18,610 nt of DNA from JBBPXY01 sp038200435 (GCA_038200435.1 JBBPXY010000061.1:1-18610); one strand, 5' to 3'; positions 6,703 to 13,439 are shown, numbered from the stretch's first letter. Notes: generated by a model not told the origin, from the sequence alone. Made by a program: numbers and translations.

Positions 6703-6748
6703 GCTTCGTAACCCGAAGCAGTACCGTACCTGCTTCGGATACCGAAGC
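6703..6748. promoter_or_regulatory. Twin 17-bp palindromic operators for HxlR regulator
   Basis: GCTTCGTAACCCGAAGC (6703-6719) and GCTTCGGATACCGAAGC (6732-6748) are two direct copies of one palindrome, with 6-bp and 7-bp arms, centred 29 bp apart. The facing half-sites also form a perfect 9-bp inverted repeat, CCGAAGCAG (6713-6721) and CTGCTTCGG (6730-6738). The whole lies in the 83-bp gap between the divergent HxlR and NTF2-like genes; TACCGT (6722-6727) between the copies is a possible -10 for the plus-strand gene. HxlR proteins bind as dimers to such symmetric sites. Confidence 0.7.
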
Positions 6749-6765
6749 TTACGAGGGAGAGTCAG

Positions 6766-7128
6766 ATGACCACGCCACTTGTCGAAGCGCTCATATGCCA
6801 AGACCGCGCTTCTCTGGAGCGCGTGCTCGACACGCACGTCGCGTTTCACAGCCCGGTCAGGACCTACCGTGAACGAGACCAGGTGGTGCACCTGCTGATC
6901 CTGATCGGCGGTCTGCTCGACTCGACCAGCGTGTTGCGCGAGGTGTGGGCAGGCGACGAGACGGTGACGGTCCTCGCCGGGCGCGTCGGGGAGGAAGCAA
7001 TCGAGGGCGCGCTCGACGAACGACGAGCGCCCGACGGGCGGGTCACCGAGGTCACGCTCATGCTCCGTCCGCTCAAGACCCTGCTGGTCGCGGTCGAGCG
7101 CATGAGCGCCGCTCTGGCTACGCCCTGA
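6766..7128 (+). CDS. NTF2-like / SnoaL-like protein
   Basis: A 120-residue protein of the NTF2-like (SnoaL-like) superfamily, small cone-shaped folds that serve as enzymes or ligand pockets. The pattern is visible: LVEALICQDRASLERVLDTHVAFHSPV (helix then first strand), TYRERDQVVHLLILIGGLL (helical turn), then strands around TVTVLAGRV and VTEVTLMLRPLKTLLVAVERM. Members with the order FHSPV..TYRGRDQV are common in actinobacteria and of unknown function. ATG 6766 is well placed behind a GAGGGAGAG Shine-Dalgarno sequence, unlike several neighbours that look leaderless. It is divergent from the HxlR gene and separated from it by two operator-like palindromes, so it is probably repressed by that protein and induced by an unknown ligand. 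Confidence 0.82.
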   Translation: MTTPLVEALICQDRASLERVLDTHVAFHSPVRTYRERDQVVHLLILIGGLLDSTSVLREVWAGDETVTVLAGRVGEEAIEGALDERRAPDGRVTEVTLMLRPLKTLLVAVERMSAALATP

Positions 7129-7129
7129 A

Positions 7130-8491
7130 CTACACCCGGTCCAGCACCGCCACGCACTCGATGTGCGGCGTCTGGGGGAACATGTCGACGGGGCGCACCC
7201 GGCGCAGCGCGTAGCCGGCCTCCACGAGCTGCGCCGCGTTGGGCGCGAGCGTCGTCGGGTTGCACGAGATGTACACGATGCGCTTGGGAGCCGACTCGAT
7301 CACCCGTCGCACGATCTTCTCCGAGAGTCCGGAGCGCGGCGGGTCGACGACGAGAACGTCGGGGCGCCCGGCCTCCTCCACCAGCTCGCGCAGCGCCAGC
7401 CGTACGTCGCCGGCGAAGAAGTGAGCGCGCTCGATCTCGTTGAGGCGCGCGTTGGCGATCGCGTCACCGACCGCCTCCTCGATGACCTCGAGCCCCCACA
7501 GCTCGCTCGCCCGGGGCGCCAGCGTCAGTCCCACCGTGCCGATGCCGCAGTAGAGGTCGTACAGACGCTCGAAGCCCTTGAGGCCGGCCATCTCGGCCGC
7601 GACGCCGTACAGCTTCTCCGCCATCTCCGTGTTGGTCTGGAAGAACGCCAGCGGCGAGATCCGCACCCGCAGGTCGCCGATCTCCTCCTCGAGGTAGTCC
7701 GACCCGGCGAGGAGGTTGGTCTCACCGGACGAGGTCGTCTCGCCGAGACGGTCGTGACGGGTCCACAGCAGTCCGTCGCACGGAACCGCGGCGACGAACG
7801 CGTCTGTGTCGAGCTGGCCGGACGAGGTGACCAGGCGCACCTGCACCTGCCCCGTGCGGCGGCCCTCGCGAACGACGAGGTTGCGTAGGAACCCTTCGCC
7901 CGAGCGGCGGTTGTAGGGCTCGAGGCCGTGTTCACGACAGAAGGCGACGACCTGCTCGCGCACCTCGTTGCCGCGTTCTGAGGCGAGCAGGCAATCGTCG
8001 ACCGGGACGATCTCGTGCCAGCGCCCGGGCGCGTGGAAGCCGCAGACGAGATCGCCTTCCGGAGAGGATCCGAACGAGTACTCGAGCTTGTTCCGGTAGC
8101 GCCACTCCTGCACAGCGGGCACGATCGGCTCGAGCTCGTAGCCCTCGAGATGACCGATGCGCCGCAGCGCGTCGCCGACCTGCTCCTGCTTCACGGCCAG
8201 CTGACGCGCGTAGGGCAGCACCTGCCACGGGGCCCCCGGGTGGTTGGCCAGAGGCGCGACCCGGTCGGGGCCGGGCTCGAGGATCTCCTCGGTGCGCGCT
8301 TCGGCGTAGGCGCGCTTGGACTTGCTGACCCGCGCGCGCACGCGGTCGCCGGGCACCGCACCCTGCACGAAGACGACGAAGCCGTCGAGTCGAGCGACCC
8401 CGTTGCCCCCGAAGGCGAGGCTGTCGACGGTCAACTCGAGCTCGGCGCCCTTGGCGGGGCGCGAGCCGCTGGTCTTCGGGGGAGCGCTCAC
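7130..8491 (-). CDS. TRAM-domain RNA uracil-C5 methyltransferase (RlmD/RumA type)
   Basis: A 453-residue SAM-dependent methyltransferase that makes 5-methyluridine in rRNA or tRNA. An N-terminal TRAM domain covers about residues 15-72 (LELTVDSLAFGGNGVARLDGF..VPGDRVRARV). The catalytic domain has FFQTN (283-287), DLYCGIGTVGL (312-322, SAM loop), DPPRSG (383-388), nucleophile Cys410 in ISCNP, and Glu445 in HIECVAVL. The Fe-S cluster cysteines that E. coli RumA carries after TRAM are absent: the segment reads ANHPGAPWQVLPYARQL. RlmD versus TrmA/RlmC specificity cannot be decided. GTG 8491 is chosen because GGGAG precedes it by four bases and the TRAM domain begins soon after; an upstream extension would read the phasin gene out of frame. 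It follows the phasin gene by 31 bases and is likely co-transcribed. Confidence 0.93.
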   Translation of the reverse strand: MSAPPKTSGSRPAKGAELELTVDSLAFGGNGVARLDGFVVFVQGAVPGDRVRARVSKSKRAYAEARTEEILEPGPDRVAPLANHPGAPWQVLPYARQLAVKQEQVGDALRRIGHLEGYELEPIVPAVQEWRYRNKLEYSFGSSPEGDLVCGFHAPGRWHEIVPVDDCLLASERGNEVREQVVAFCREHGLEPYNRRSGEGFLRNLVVREGRRTGQVQVRLVTSSGQLDTDAFVAAVPCDGLLWTRHDRLGETTSSGETNLLAGSDYLEEEIGDLRVRISPLAFFQTNTEMAEKLYGVAAEMAGLKGFERLYDLYCGIGTVGLTLAPRASELWGLEVIEEAVGDAIANARLNEIERAHFFAGDVRLALRELVEEAGRPDVLVVDPPRSGLSEKIVRRVIESAPKRIVYISCNPTTLAPNAAQLVEAGYALRRVRPVDMFPQTPHIECVAVLDRV

Positions 8492-8522
8492 GCTCCCAGC
8501 ATGGCAGGGCCAGGCGGGGGCG

Positions 8523-9476
8523 CTACTGGTCGAGCGCCCGCTCGATCCCCTGCAGTACCGACTTGCGATTCGCGTGCCGGCGCTCGTAGTCGCGCACCTT
8601 GCGCAGCTGCGCCGGGGTGAGGTCTGTGAACCGGTCGGTGATCTGCGCGGCGGTGAGGTCGTCGTACCCGAGTATCGGGAAGGCGGAGCCCACCCCGACC
8701 ACGCGCCGGGCGCGGTCGACCTCACGCAGGGCGCGATCGGCCTGCGAGGAGCCGCGGGCGCGCTTGCCGGTGTCGGCGACGCGCTTGCGGGTCTCCGTGG
8801 CGGCGGCCTCGATCTGCTCGCGGCCGCGACCAACCAGCTGCTCGAGATCGGAGATGACATCCTCGCCCTGCTTGCGGCCGAGACGGGCCAGCGAAGAGAC
8901 GAGATCCTCGGCGTCGGAGCGCGTCATGCGACCGCGCTCGACGGCGTCGTCCATCGCCTCTTGGATCAGCTCGCGCGTCGTGAGCACGAGGTGCAACGGC
9001 GCGAGGGCACGGCTGGCGAGCGTTTGGCGCAGGTCGTTGAGGCCTTGCGCAGCCTGGGTCTCGGCCGACTGGGCGGCAGCCGATGCCGTAGCCACCGGGG
9101 ACGAGGCGGTGCGGCGCGCTGTCGAGCGCGCGGAGCTGCGCCGGCGGGCCGTGCCCGACGTGCGACCGCTGCGCGACGCGGGCTTGGCCGTGCTTCTTGA
9201 AGCGGGCTTCGCCGTACTGCGCGACGTCGACTTCGCGGTGCTGCGCGACGCCGGCTTGGCGGTGCTGCGCGACGCCGGCTTGGACGCGGAGGAGCGGCTG
9301 GCCGTGCCGCGCTTTGCGGTCGTCGAACGCTTGCCCGTCGAGGAGCTCTTGCTCGCCGCGGAGCTACGCGCGCCGCCGCCGGCCTTTCGCGTACTGCTCG
9401 CTTGCCTCTTCGGCGCGCTTCCACTTCGGCTCGACCCGGTCGTGCGCTTCGATGAGTTGGACTTCGGCTGCGGCAT
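8523..9476 (-). CDS. Phasin-like protein with histone-H1-like tail
   Basis: A 317-residue protein in three parts. Residues 1-130 are almost only Ser, Arg, Lys, Ala and Thr, with tandem PASRSTAK octapeptides around 66-105, like eukaryotic histone H1 tails and the PhaF/AlgP family. Residues 145-240 form an amphipathic helical segment (LHLVLTTRELIQEAMDDAVERGRMTRSDAEDLV and on) typical of phasin/PhaF-like proteins that coat polyhydroxyalkanoate granules. Residues 266-317 (ILGYDDLTAAQITDRF, LTPAQLRKVRDYERR, NRKSVLQGIERAL) look like a compact helical unit of the HeH/SAP-like kind; that reading is tentative. ATG 9476 lies behind GGAGGGGAGC. A role linking granules or other cargo to DNA is inference; the tail would bind DNA without sequence preference. 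No PHA synthase is in the window. It leads the operon with the RNA methyltransferase. Confidence 0.78.
   Translation of the reverse strand: MPQPKSNSSKRTTGSSRSGSAPKRQASSTRKAGGGARSSAASKSSSTGKRSTTAKRGTASRSSASKPASRSTAKPASRSTAKSTSRSTAKPASRSTAKPASRSGRTSGTARRRSSARSTARRTASSPVATASAAAQSAETQAAQGLNDLRQTLASRALAPLHLVLTTRELIQEAMDDAVERGRMTRSDAEDLVSSLARLGRKQGEDVISDLEQLVGRGREQIEAAATETRKRVADTGKRARGSSQADRALREVDRARRVVGVGSAFPILGYDDLTAAQITDRFTDLTPAQLRKVRDYERRHANRKSVLQGIERALDQ
9169..9288 (-). repeat. Five 24-bp tandem repeats encoding PASRSTAK-type octapeptides
   Basis: Five adjoining 24-bp units (starting at 9169, 9193, 9217, 9241 and 9265) have the plus-strand pattern CTGCGCGACGCCGGCTTGGC plus GGTG. Units four and five share their first 19 bases exactly; unit two is the most diverged. 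On the minus strand each unit encodes an octapeptide of the PASRSTAK type in the basic tail of the phasin-like protein. The period of eight codons keeps the frame, so copy number can change without frameshift. Confidence 0.85.
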
Positions 9477-9511
9477 CTTGCTCGCTCCCCTCCAGTGCGA
9501 CGAACGTCGCG

Positions 9512-9517
9512 AGGCTA
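9512..9517 (-). promoter_or_regulatory. Possible -10 element TAGCCT of phasin-RNA methyltransferase operon
   Basis: TAGCCT on the minus strand fits TANNNT. Transcription starting about seven bases downstream would give a leader of roughly 28 bases that includes the GGAGGGGAGC ribosome-binding site before ATG 9476. No clear -35 is seen. Confidence 0.3.
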
Positions 9518-9549
9518 CCGGAAAGAGGATTCAGTGTGTTCGCGCGGTA

Positions 9550-10578
9550 ATGACCGCCGAAGTGGCGAAGAACACGCACAGAGATGCCGAACGCGATGCG
9601 GCCAGCGCGGCGCTCGATCGTCTGCTCGAACACGTGATGACGACGGTGCAGGCCGACCGTTCGCTCCTGCTGCTCCGAGACGAACGCCGCCCGGGAACGA
9701 CCGTCGCCGCCGCCGGGGCCGGCTACGACCCCTCGCCGATCGGGCGCCGGTTCGCGCTCGATCGCGGCATGGCGGGCGAGGTGCTCCGCACCGGCGAGCC
9801 GGTCATCGTCGCCGACTACGCAGAGCTCGACCGGCGCATCGACTTCGGCTGCTCACGCCGCCCGTACGCCGCGATGGCTGCGCCTGTCGTGACTGGCGGT
9901 GTGGTCGTCGGCATCGTCGCGGCTGTCGGCTGCACGGCCGGCTGGCAGCCGGGAGCGGAAGAATGCGAGGTGCTGAGCAACGGAGCCGAGTTGCTCGGGC
10001 GCGCACTGCCGGCCCTCGGCGCGCGCACGCCCGTCAGCCGCCGGGTGGCCGAGCTCCACGCGGAGCTCGCCGCCCACGACGACGACACCGGGACTCACTG
10101 CGAGGAGGTCGGCGACCTGGCGCGCGCGGTCGCGCCCGCCGTCGGTCTTGACCGAGCCGCGGTCGACGAGCTCGACCTCGCCGCCCAGCTGCACGACCTC
10201 GGCAAGACCGACGTGCCCATCTCGATCCTCCGCAAGCGCGGTCCGCTGACGCCGAAGGAGTGGGAGCTGGTGCACGAGCATCCGGGCCGCGGCGCGCAGA
10301 TGCTGGCCGAGCTACCCGGGCTGGCGCCGGTCGGTTGGCTCGTGCGCCACCATCACGAGCGATGGGACGGGACGGGCTACCCCGACCGGATCGGCAGCGA
10401 GCAGATACCGCTCGGCAGCCGCATCATCGGCGCGTGCGACGCGTTCCTGGCGATGGTGCGCGACCGTCCCTACCGGGCCGCCATGGACCGGCGGAGCGCC
10501 GTGCAGGAGCTGCACCGCGGCGCGGGCGAGCAGTTCGACCCGCGTGTCGTCGACGCGCTCGTCGCCACGGTCGGCTAG
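9550..10578 (+). CDS. GAF and HD-GYP domain protein, likely cyclic-di-GMP phosphodiesterase
   Basis: A 342-residue signalling protein. An N-terminal GAF domain (about 20-155) begins AALDRLLEHVMTTVQADRSLLLL and includes GMAGEVLRTGEPVIVAD and YAAMAAPVV, a sensor for a small ligand or redox state. The HD-GYP domain follows (about 165-340): His183 in TGTHCEEVGDLA, His215-Asp216 in LHDLGK, His242/His244 in HEHPGRGAQML, HHHERWDGTGYP (267-278, with the GYP triplet at 276-278), Asp297 in GACDAF and DRPYRAAM. The residues known to hold metals in HD-GYP enzymes seem to be kept, so hydrolysis of c-di-GMP to pGpG or GMP is expected. No membrane helix is seen; it is probably cytosolic. ATG 9550 opens the protein; no clear Shine-Dalgarno sequence. 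It is divergent from the phasin operon, and its stop shares CTAG with argF. Confidence 0.93.
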   Translation: MTAEVAKNTHRDAERDAASAALDRLLEHVMTTVQADRSLLLLRDERRPGTTVAAAGAGYDPSPIGRRFALDRGMAGEVLRTGEPVIVADYAELDRRIDFGCSRRPYAAMAAPVVTGGVVVGIVAAVGCTAGWQPGAEECEVLSNGAELLGRALPALGARTPVSRRVAELHAELAAHDDDTGTHCEEVGDLARAVAPAVGLDRAAVDELDLAAQLHDLGKTDVPISILRKRGPLTPKEWELVHEHPGRGAQMLAELPGLAPVGWLVRHHHERWDGTGYPDRIGSEQIPLGSRIIGACDAFLAMVRDRPYRAAMDRRSAVQELHRGAGEQFDPRVVDALVATVG

Positions 10579-11465
10579 GGCTTCTCCCGCACCAGCAGCT
10601 CGAGCAGCGCCTTCTGCGCGTGCCGGCGATTCTCCGCCTGGTCCCAGATGCGTTCCCGCGAGCCGTACAGAACCTCGGCGGTGATCTCCTCGCCCGTGTG
10701 CGCGGGCAGACAGTGCAGGGCGAACGCGCCCGGTGCGGCACGATCGAGCAGGGCGTCATCGATGCGGTAGGGCGCGAGGTCCGCGCGGCGCGTCTCCGCA
10801 GTGCCCTCGTCGCCCATGCTCACCCACACGTCGGTGTAGACGGCGTGAGCGCCGGCGACCGCCTCTCCGGGATCCTCGACGAGGGTGACCATGTCGCTCG
10901 CCAGCTCCGTCTCGAGCTGGTAGCCGGGCGGGCTGGCGACCGCGACCTCAACGCCGGCGAGGGGCCCCATCAGCGCGAGCGACCGCGCAACGTTGTTGCC
11001 ATCGCCGACGTAGGCGAGCTTCAGGCCCGCGGTGTGGCCGTGGGCCTCTCGGAGGGTCATCAGGTCGGCGATGGCCTGGCACGGGTGGTGCCCGGCCGTG
11101 AGCATGTTCACGACGGGCACGCCCGAGTACTGCGCCATCTCGTCGATGAGCGCATGGGGCCCGGTGCGCAAGCCGATCGCGGCCACGTGGCGCGAGAACA
11201 CGAGCGCCGTGTCACGGATGGTCTCACCGCGATCGAGCTGTAGCTGCTCGCGCCCGAGCACGATCGGCTGGCCTCCGAGCTCGAACACCCCGGCCTCGAA
11301 GGAGAGCCGCGTGCGCGTCGAGTGCTTCTCGAAGATCAGCGCGACGCTGTGCCCGTCCAGCGCGCGGCATGCGAGCGGATCGGCCTTGAGCTCGGTCGCG
11401 CGAACCAAGAGCGCGTCGAGCTCGTCGGAGGAGAGCTCCGTGCCGGTGAGGAAGTGGCGCGTCAA
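10575..11465 (-). CDS. argF: Ornithine carbamoyltransferase
   Basis: A 296-residue ornithine carbamoyltransferase, which makes citrulline from ornithine and carbamoyl phosphate in arginine synthesis. Diagnostic motifs are intact: STRTR (49-53, carbamoyl phosphate), HPCQ (127-130), DVWVSMG (212-218, the SMG ornithine loop, slightly altered from the common DVWASMG) and HCLPAH (251-256). The C-terminal ENRRHAQKALLELL is typical. No ATG or GTG lies near the N-terminus; TTG 11465 gives MTRHFLTGTEL, the normal beginning of the family, and sits seven bases after a TACACT -10 box, so the transcript is probably leaderless. It stands apart from other arg genes here. It is divergent from an EEP-family gene with only 24 bases between the starts, and convergent with the HD-GYP gene. 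Confidence 0.96.
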   Translation of the reverse strand: MTRHFLTGTELSSDELDALLVRATELKADPLACRALDGHSVALIFEKHSTRTRLSFEAGVFELGGQPIVLGREQLQLDRGETIRDTALVFSRHVAAIGLRTGPHALIDEMAQYSGVPVVNMLTAGHHPCQAIADLMTLREAHGHTAGLKLAYVGDGNNVARSLALMGPLAGVEVAVASPPGYQLETELASDMVTLVEDPGEAVAGAHAVYTDVWVSMGDEGTAETRRADLAPYRIDDALLDRAAPGAFALHCLPAHTGEEITAEVLYGSRERIWDQAENRRHAQKALLELLVREKP

Positions 11466-11472
11466 GCGCGGA

Positions 11473-11482
11473 AGTGTACGGT
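11473..11482. promoter_or_regulatory. Overlapping divergent -10 elements (argF / EEP gene)
   Basis: AGTGTACGGT holds TACACT read on the minus strand (11473-11478) and TACGGT on the plus strand (11477-11482), both TANNNT and sharing the TA pair at 11477-11478. Each ends exactly seven bases before a TTG start codon (11465 minus, 11490 plus). No Shine-Dalgarno sequence precedes either start. The equal spacing in both directions supports two leaderless promoters opening the same few bases. Confidence 0.55.
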
Positions 11483-11489
11483 CGAATCC

Positions 11490-12161
11490 TTGGATGTCAC
11501 GGTCCTCACCTGGAACCTCTTTCACGGCCGCGCGGCGCCCCCGGCCGGACGCGGGCTGCTGCGCGAGTTCGCCTCCGCGCTCGCCGGCTGGGAGTGGGAT
11601 GTGGCGCTCCTGCAGGAGGTGCCGCCTTGGTGGCCCGAGCCGCTCGCCACGGCAAGCGCAGCGCAGGCGCGCAGCGTGCTCACGTCGCGCAACAGTCTTA
11701 GCGCCGCACGCACGGCCATCGCGCGCCGCCGGCCGGATCTGCTCAAGGCCAACAGCGGAGGAGCGAACACGATACTTGCGCGCGAGACGATCTCGGCCCA
11801 CGCCCACAAGCGGGTGCGGCTGTGGCCAGAGCGCCGGCTGGCGCACGGGGTGGCGTTACGCGACGGGACGTTGTGGATTGCGAACGTGCACGCCAGCACG
11901 CATCCACCTGCGCGCGTGCAAGAGGACGTCGCTTCGACAGCCGGCGCGCTCGAGCGCTGGTCGGGGGGCCAGACGGCCGTACTCGGCGGCGACCTGAACC
12001 TACGCGAGCCGCACGTGACGGGGTTCGAAGTGGCCGCGAGCCACCACGTCGATCACCTGCTCGTACGCGGGCTCGCGGCAACCGGTGCAGGCGAGGTCCT
12101 GGATCGTGGCGCTCTCTCCGACCACGCGCCTCTGCGCGTGCGGCTCAGCGGCGTTCGGTGA
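11490..12161 (+). CDS. Endonuclease/exonuclease/phosphatase (EEP) family protein
   Basis: A 223-residue EEP-superfamily metal hydrolase, related to DNase I, AP endonuclease and inositol phosphatases. All core motifs are seen: LTWNLFHG with Asn9, LLQEV with metal-binding Glu43, ANVHAS with His134, GGDLNLR with Asp168 and Asn170, VDHLLVRG and LSDHAPL with Asp211-His212. The protein is short and has no transmembrane segment or signal peptide, so a cytosolic nuclease or phosphoesterase is likely; the substrate is unknown. TTG 11490 gives MDVTVLTWN, which begins at the first strand, and lies seven bases after TACGGT, so leaderless initiation is likely. Its 3' end overlaps the convergent NTF2-like gene by 17 bases. 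Confidence 0.9.
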   Translation: MDVTVLTWNLFHGRAAPPAGRGLLREFASALAGWEWDVALLQEVPPWWPEPLATASAAQARSVLTSRNSLSAARTAIARRRPDLLKANSGGANTILARETISAHAHKRVRLWPERRLAHGVALRDGTLWIANVHASTHPPARVQEDVASTAGALERWSGGQTAVLGGDLNLREPHVTGFEVAASHHVDHLLVRGLAATGAGEVLDRGALSDHAPLRVRLSGVR

Positions 12162-12645
12162 TGCTGTCGTCGTCGCCGCCCGCGCGCAGGCCGAAGCCGC
12201 GCAGCATCATCAGGGCCTTCTCTCCGAGCCCTCCGCGCGCCGGCATCAACCCGATCTGCCGGCCCGCGTCGTAGAGGTCGAAGAACGCGCGGACACGCAG
12301 AAGCTGGCCGCGGTCGACCTCGCAGTAGAAGACGCAGTGGACCACCACGAAGCGCCGGGTCGCGGGGAGCCCGGCGAGCGGTGCGCGATTGGTGCCGAGC
12401 ACCTTGCACGGGGCGGCCAGGTAGCGCCCGTTCGAGAGCCGCTCGCCTGTCTTCTCGATGCGGGCGTCGGGGAAAGCCCGCCACAGCTCGCGAGCGTGGC
12501 TCCGCAGGGCGTCGACGCCCTCGAGCGGCTCGCCGGCCACCGGATCCTCGTACTGAAACCCGGGAGCGCACAACGGCTCGAACGCTCCCGGGTCGCGGCC
12601 CGACCAGGCGGCCTGCCAGGCGTCGACGAGCTCTTCGTGGGTCAT
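12145..12645 (-). CDS. SnoaL/NTF2-like protein, coupled to thiG
   Basis: A 166-residue NTF2-like protein of the SnoaL-like polyketide-cyclase/ester-cyclase type. Seen: MTHEELVDAWQAAWSGRDPGAFEPLCAPGF (long helix with the W-x-x-x-D pattern), YEDPVAGEPLEGVDALRSHARELW, AFPDARIEKT and LLRVRAFFDLYDAGRQIGLMP, the usual closing strands. Its role is unknown. ATG 12645 overlaps the thiG stop as ATGA, so it is translated after thiG in the riboswitch-led operon. This suggests, without proving, a role in thiamine or sulfur metabolism. The last 20 residues, with DDDS, are variable and overlap the end of the convergent EEP gene by 17 bases. A longer upstream frame exists but would read thiG out of frame, and ATG 12645 fits the domain. 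Confidence 0.82.
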   Translation of the reverse strand: MTHEELVDAWQAAWSGRDPGAFEPLCAPGFQYEDPVAGEPLEGVDALRSHARELWRAFPDARIEKTGERLSNGRYLAAPCKVLGTNRAPLAGLPATRRFVVVHCVFYCEVDRGQLLRVRAFFDLYDAGRQIGLMPARGGLGEKALMMLRGFGLRAGGDDDSITERR

Positions 12646-13439
12646 CCCGCGCTGCCGGCCGGACCGAAGTCGGGCACGCCCACCTCCGGCGTGGAGGCCT
12701 CCGCGTAGAGCCGCCGCGGGATGCGCCCAGCGGCACGCGCCAGGCGGCCGGCCTCGACGGCGCGGCGAATCGCGCGGGCCATCGTCACCGGCTCGTCCGC
12801 GCGCGAGATCGCGCTCGCGCAGAGAACGGCGTCGCAACCGAGCTCCATCGCCAGCGCGGCGTCGGAGGCGGTGCCGACGCCCGCATCGAGCACCACGGGC
12901 ACACCGGCGCGCTCGCGGATGATGCTGAGGTTGTACGGGTTCCGGATGCCCATGCCGCTGCCGATCGGCGAGCCGAGCGGCATCACCGCGGCGCAGCCCA
13001 CGTCCTCGAGCCGGCGCGCGAGCACCGGGTCATCCGTCGTGTAGGGGAGAACGACAAAACCCTCGTCGACCAGCGTCTCCGCCGCCTCGAGCAGCTCGAC
13101 CGCGTCGGGTAGCAGCGTGCGGTCGTCGCCGATCACCTCGAGCTTCACCCAGTCGGTCTCAAACGCCTCTCGCGCGAGCTGCGCGGTGAGCACGGCATCG
13201 CGCGCGGTGAAGCACCCCGCGGTGTTGGGCAGCACGTCGACGCCGGCATCGCTCAGTACATCGAGGATCGAACCGCGCTGAGTCGGGTCGATGCGCCGCA
13301 GCGCGACCGTCGCGAGCTCGGTACCGCTGGCGCGCAGCGCGGCGCCCATCTGCTCGAGATTGGAGAACCCGCCCGTGCCCAAGAGCAGGCGCGAGCCGAA
13401 GCGGCGGCCGGCGATCGTGAGCTCCGCGTCATCAGTCAT
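12642..13439 (-). CDS. thiG: Thiazole synthase ThiG
   Basis: A 265-residue thiazole synthase, a TIM barrel that condenses deoxyxylulose 5-phosphate, dehydroglycine and the ThiS thiocarboxylate sulfur into the thiazole phosphate of thiamine. Seen: LTIAGRRFGSRLLLGTGGF at the N-terminus, ATVALRRID, VDVLPNTAGCFTARDAV, Lys99 in DWVKLEVIGDD (the Schiff-base lysine), AAVMPLGSPIGSGMGI and VPVVLDAGVGTASDAA. Length is normal. ATG 13439 follows AGGGAGGAT, a strong Shine-Dalgarno sequence eight or so bases upstream. It lies four bases after thiS and overlaps the next NTF2-like gene by four bases. It is under the TPP riboswitch upstream of thiO, so it should be repressed when thiamine pyrophosphate is plentiful. 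Confidence 0.97.
   Translation of the reverse strand: MTDDAELTIAGRRFGSRLLLGTGGFSNLEQMGAALRASGTELATVALRRIDPTQRGSILDVLSDAGVDVLPNTAGCFTARDAVLTAQLAREAFETDWVKLEVIGDDRTLLPDAVELLEAAETLVDEGFVVLPYTTDDPVLARRLEDVGCAAVMPLGSPIGSGMGIRNPYNLSIIRERAGVPVVLDAGVGTASDAALAMELGCDAVLCASAISRADEPVTMARAIRRAVEAGRLARAAGRIPRRLYAEASTPEVGVPDFGPAGSAG

Noticed and set aside
8492..8860. Upstream extension of the RNA methyltransferase gene to 8860.
   Set aside because: It would read the phasin gene in another frame; GTG 8491 has a GGGAG site and is followed at once by the TRAM domain.
9169..9288. Repeat array considered as a CRISPR-like or regulatory repeat.
   Set aside because: Units are contiguous without spacers, have a period of eight codons and keep the frame of a basic protein tail, so they are coding repeats.
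12145..12837. Longer N-terminal extension of the thiG-coupled NTF2-like gene.
   Set aside because: The extension is Arg/Gly-rich and reads the coding end of thiG out of frame; ATG 12645 begins exactly at the domain and overlaps the thiG stop.
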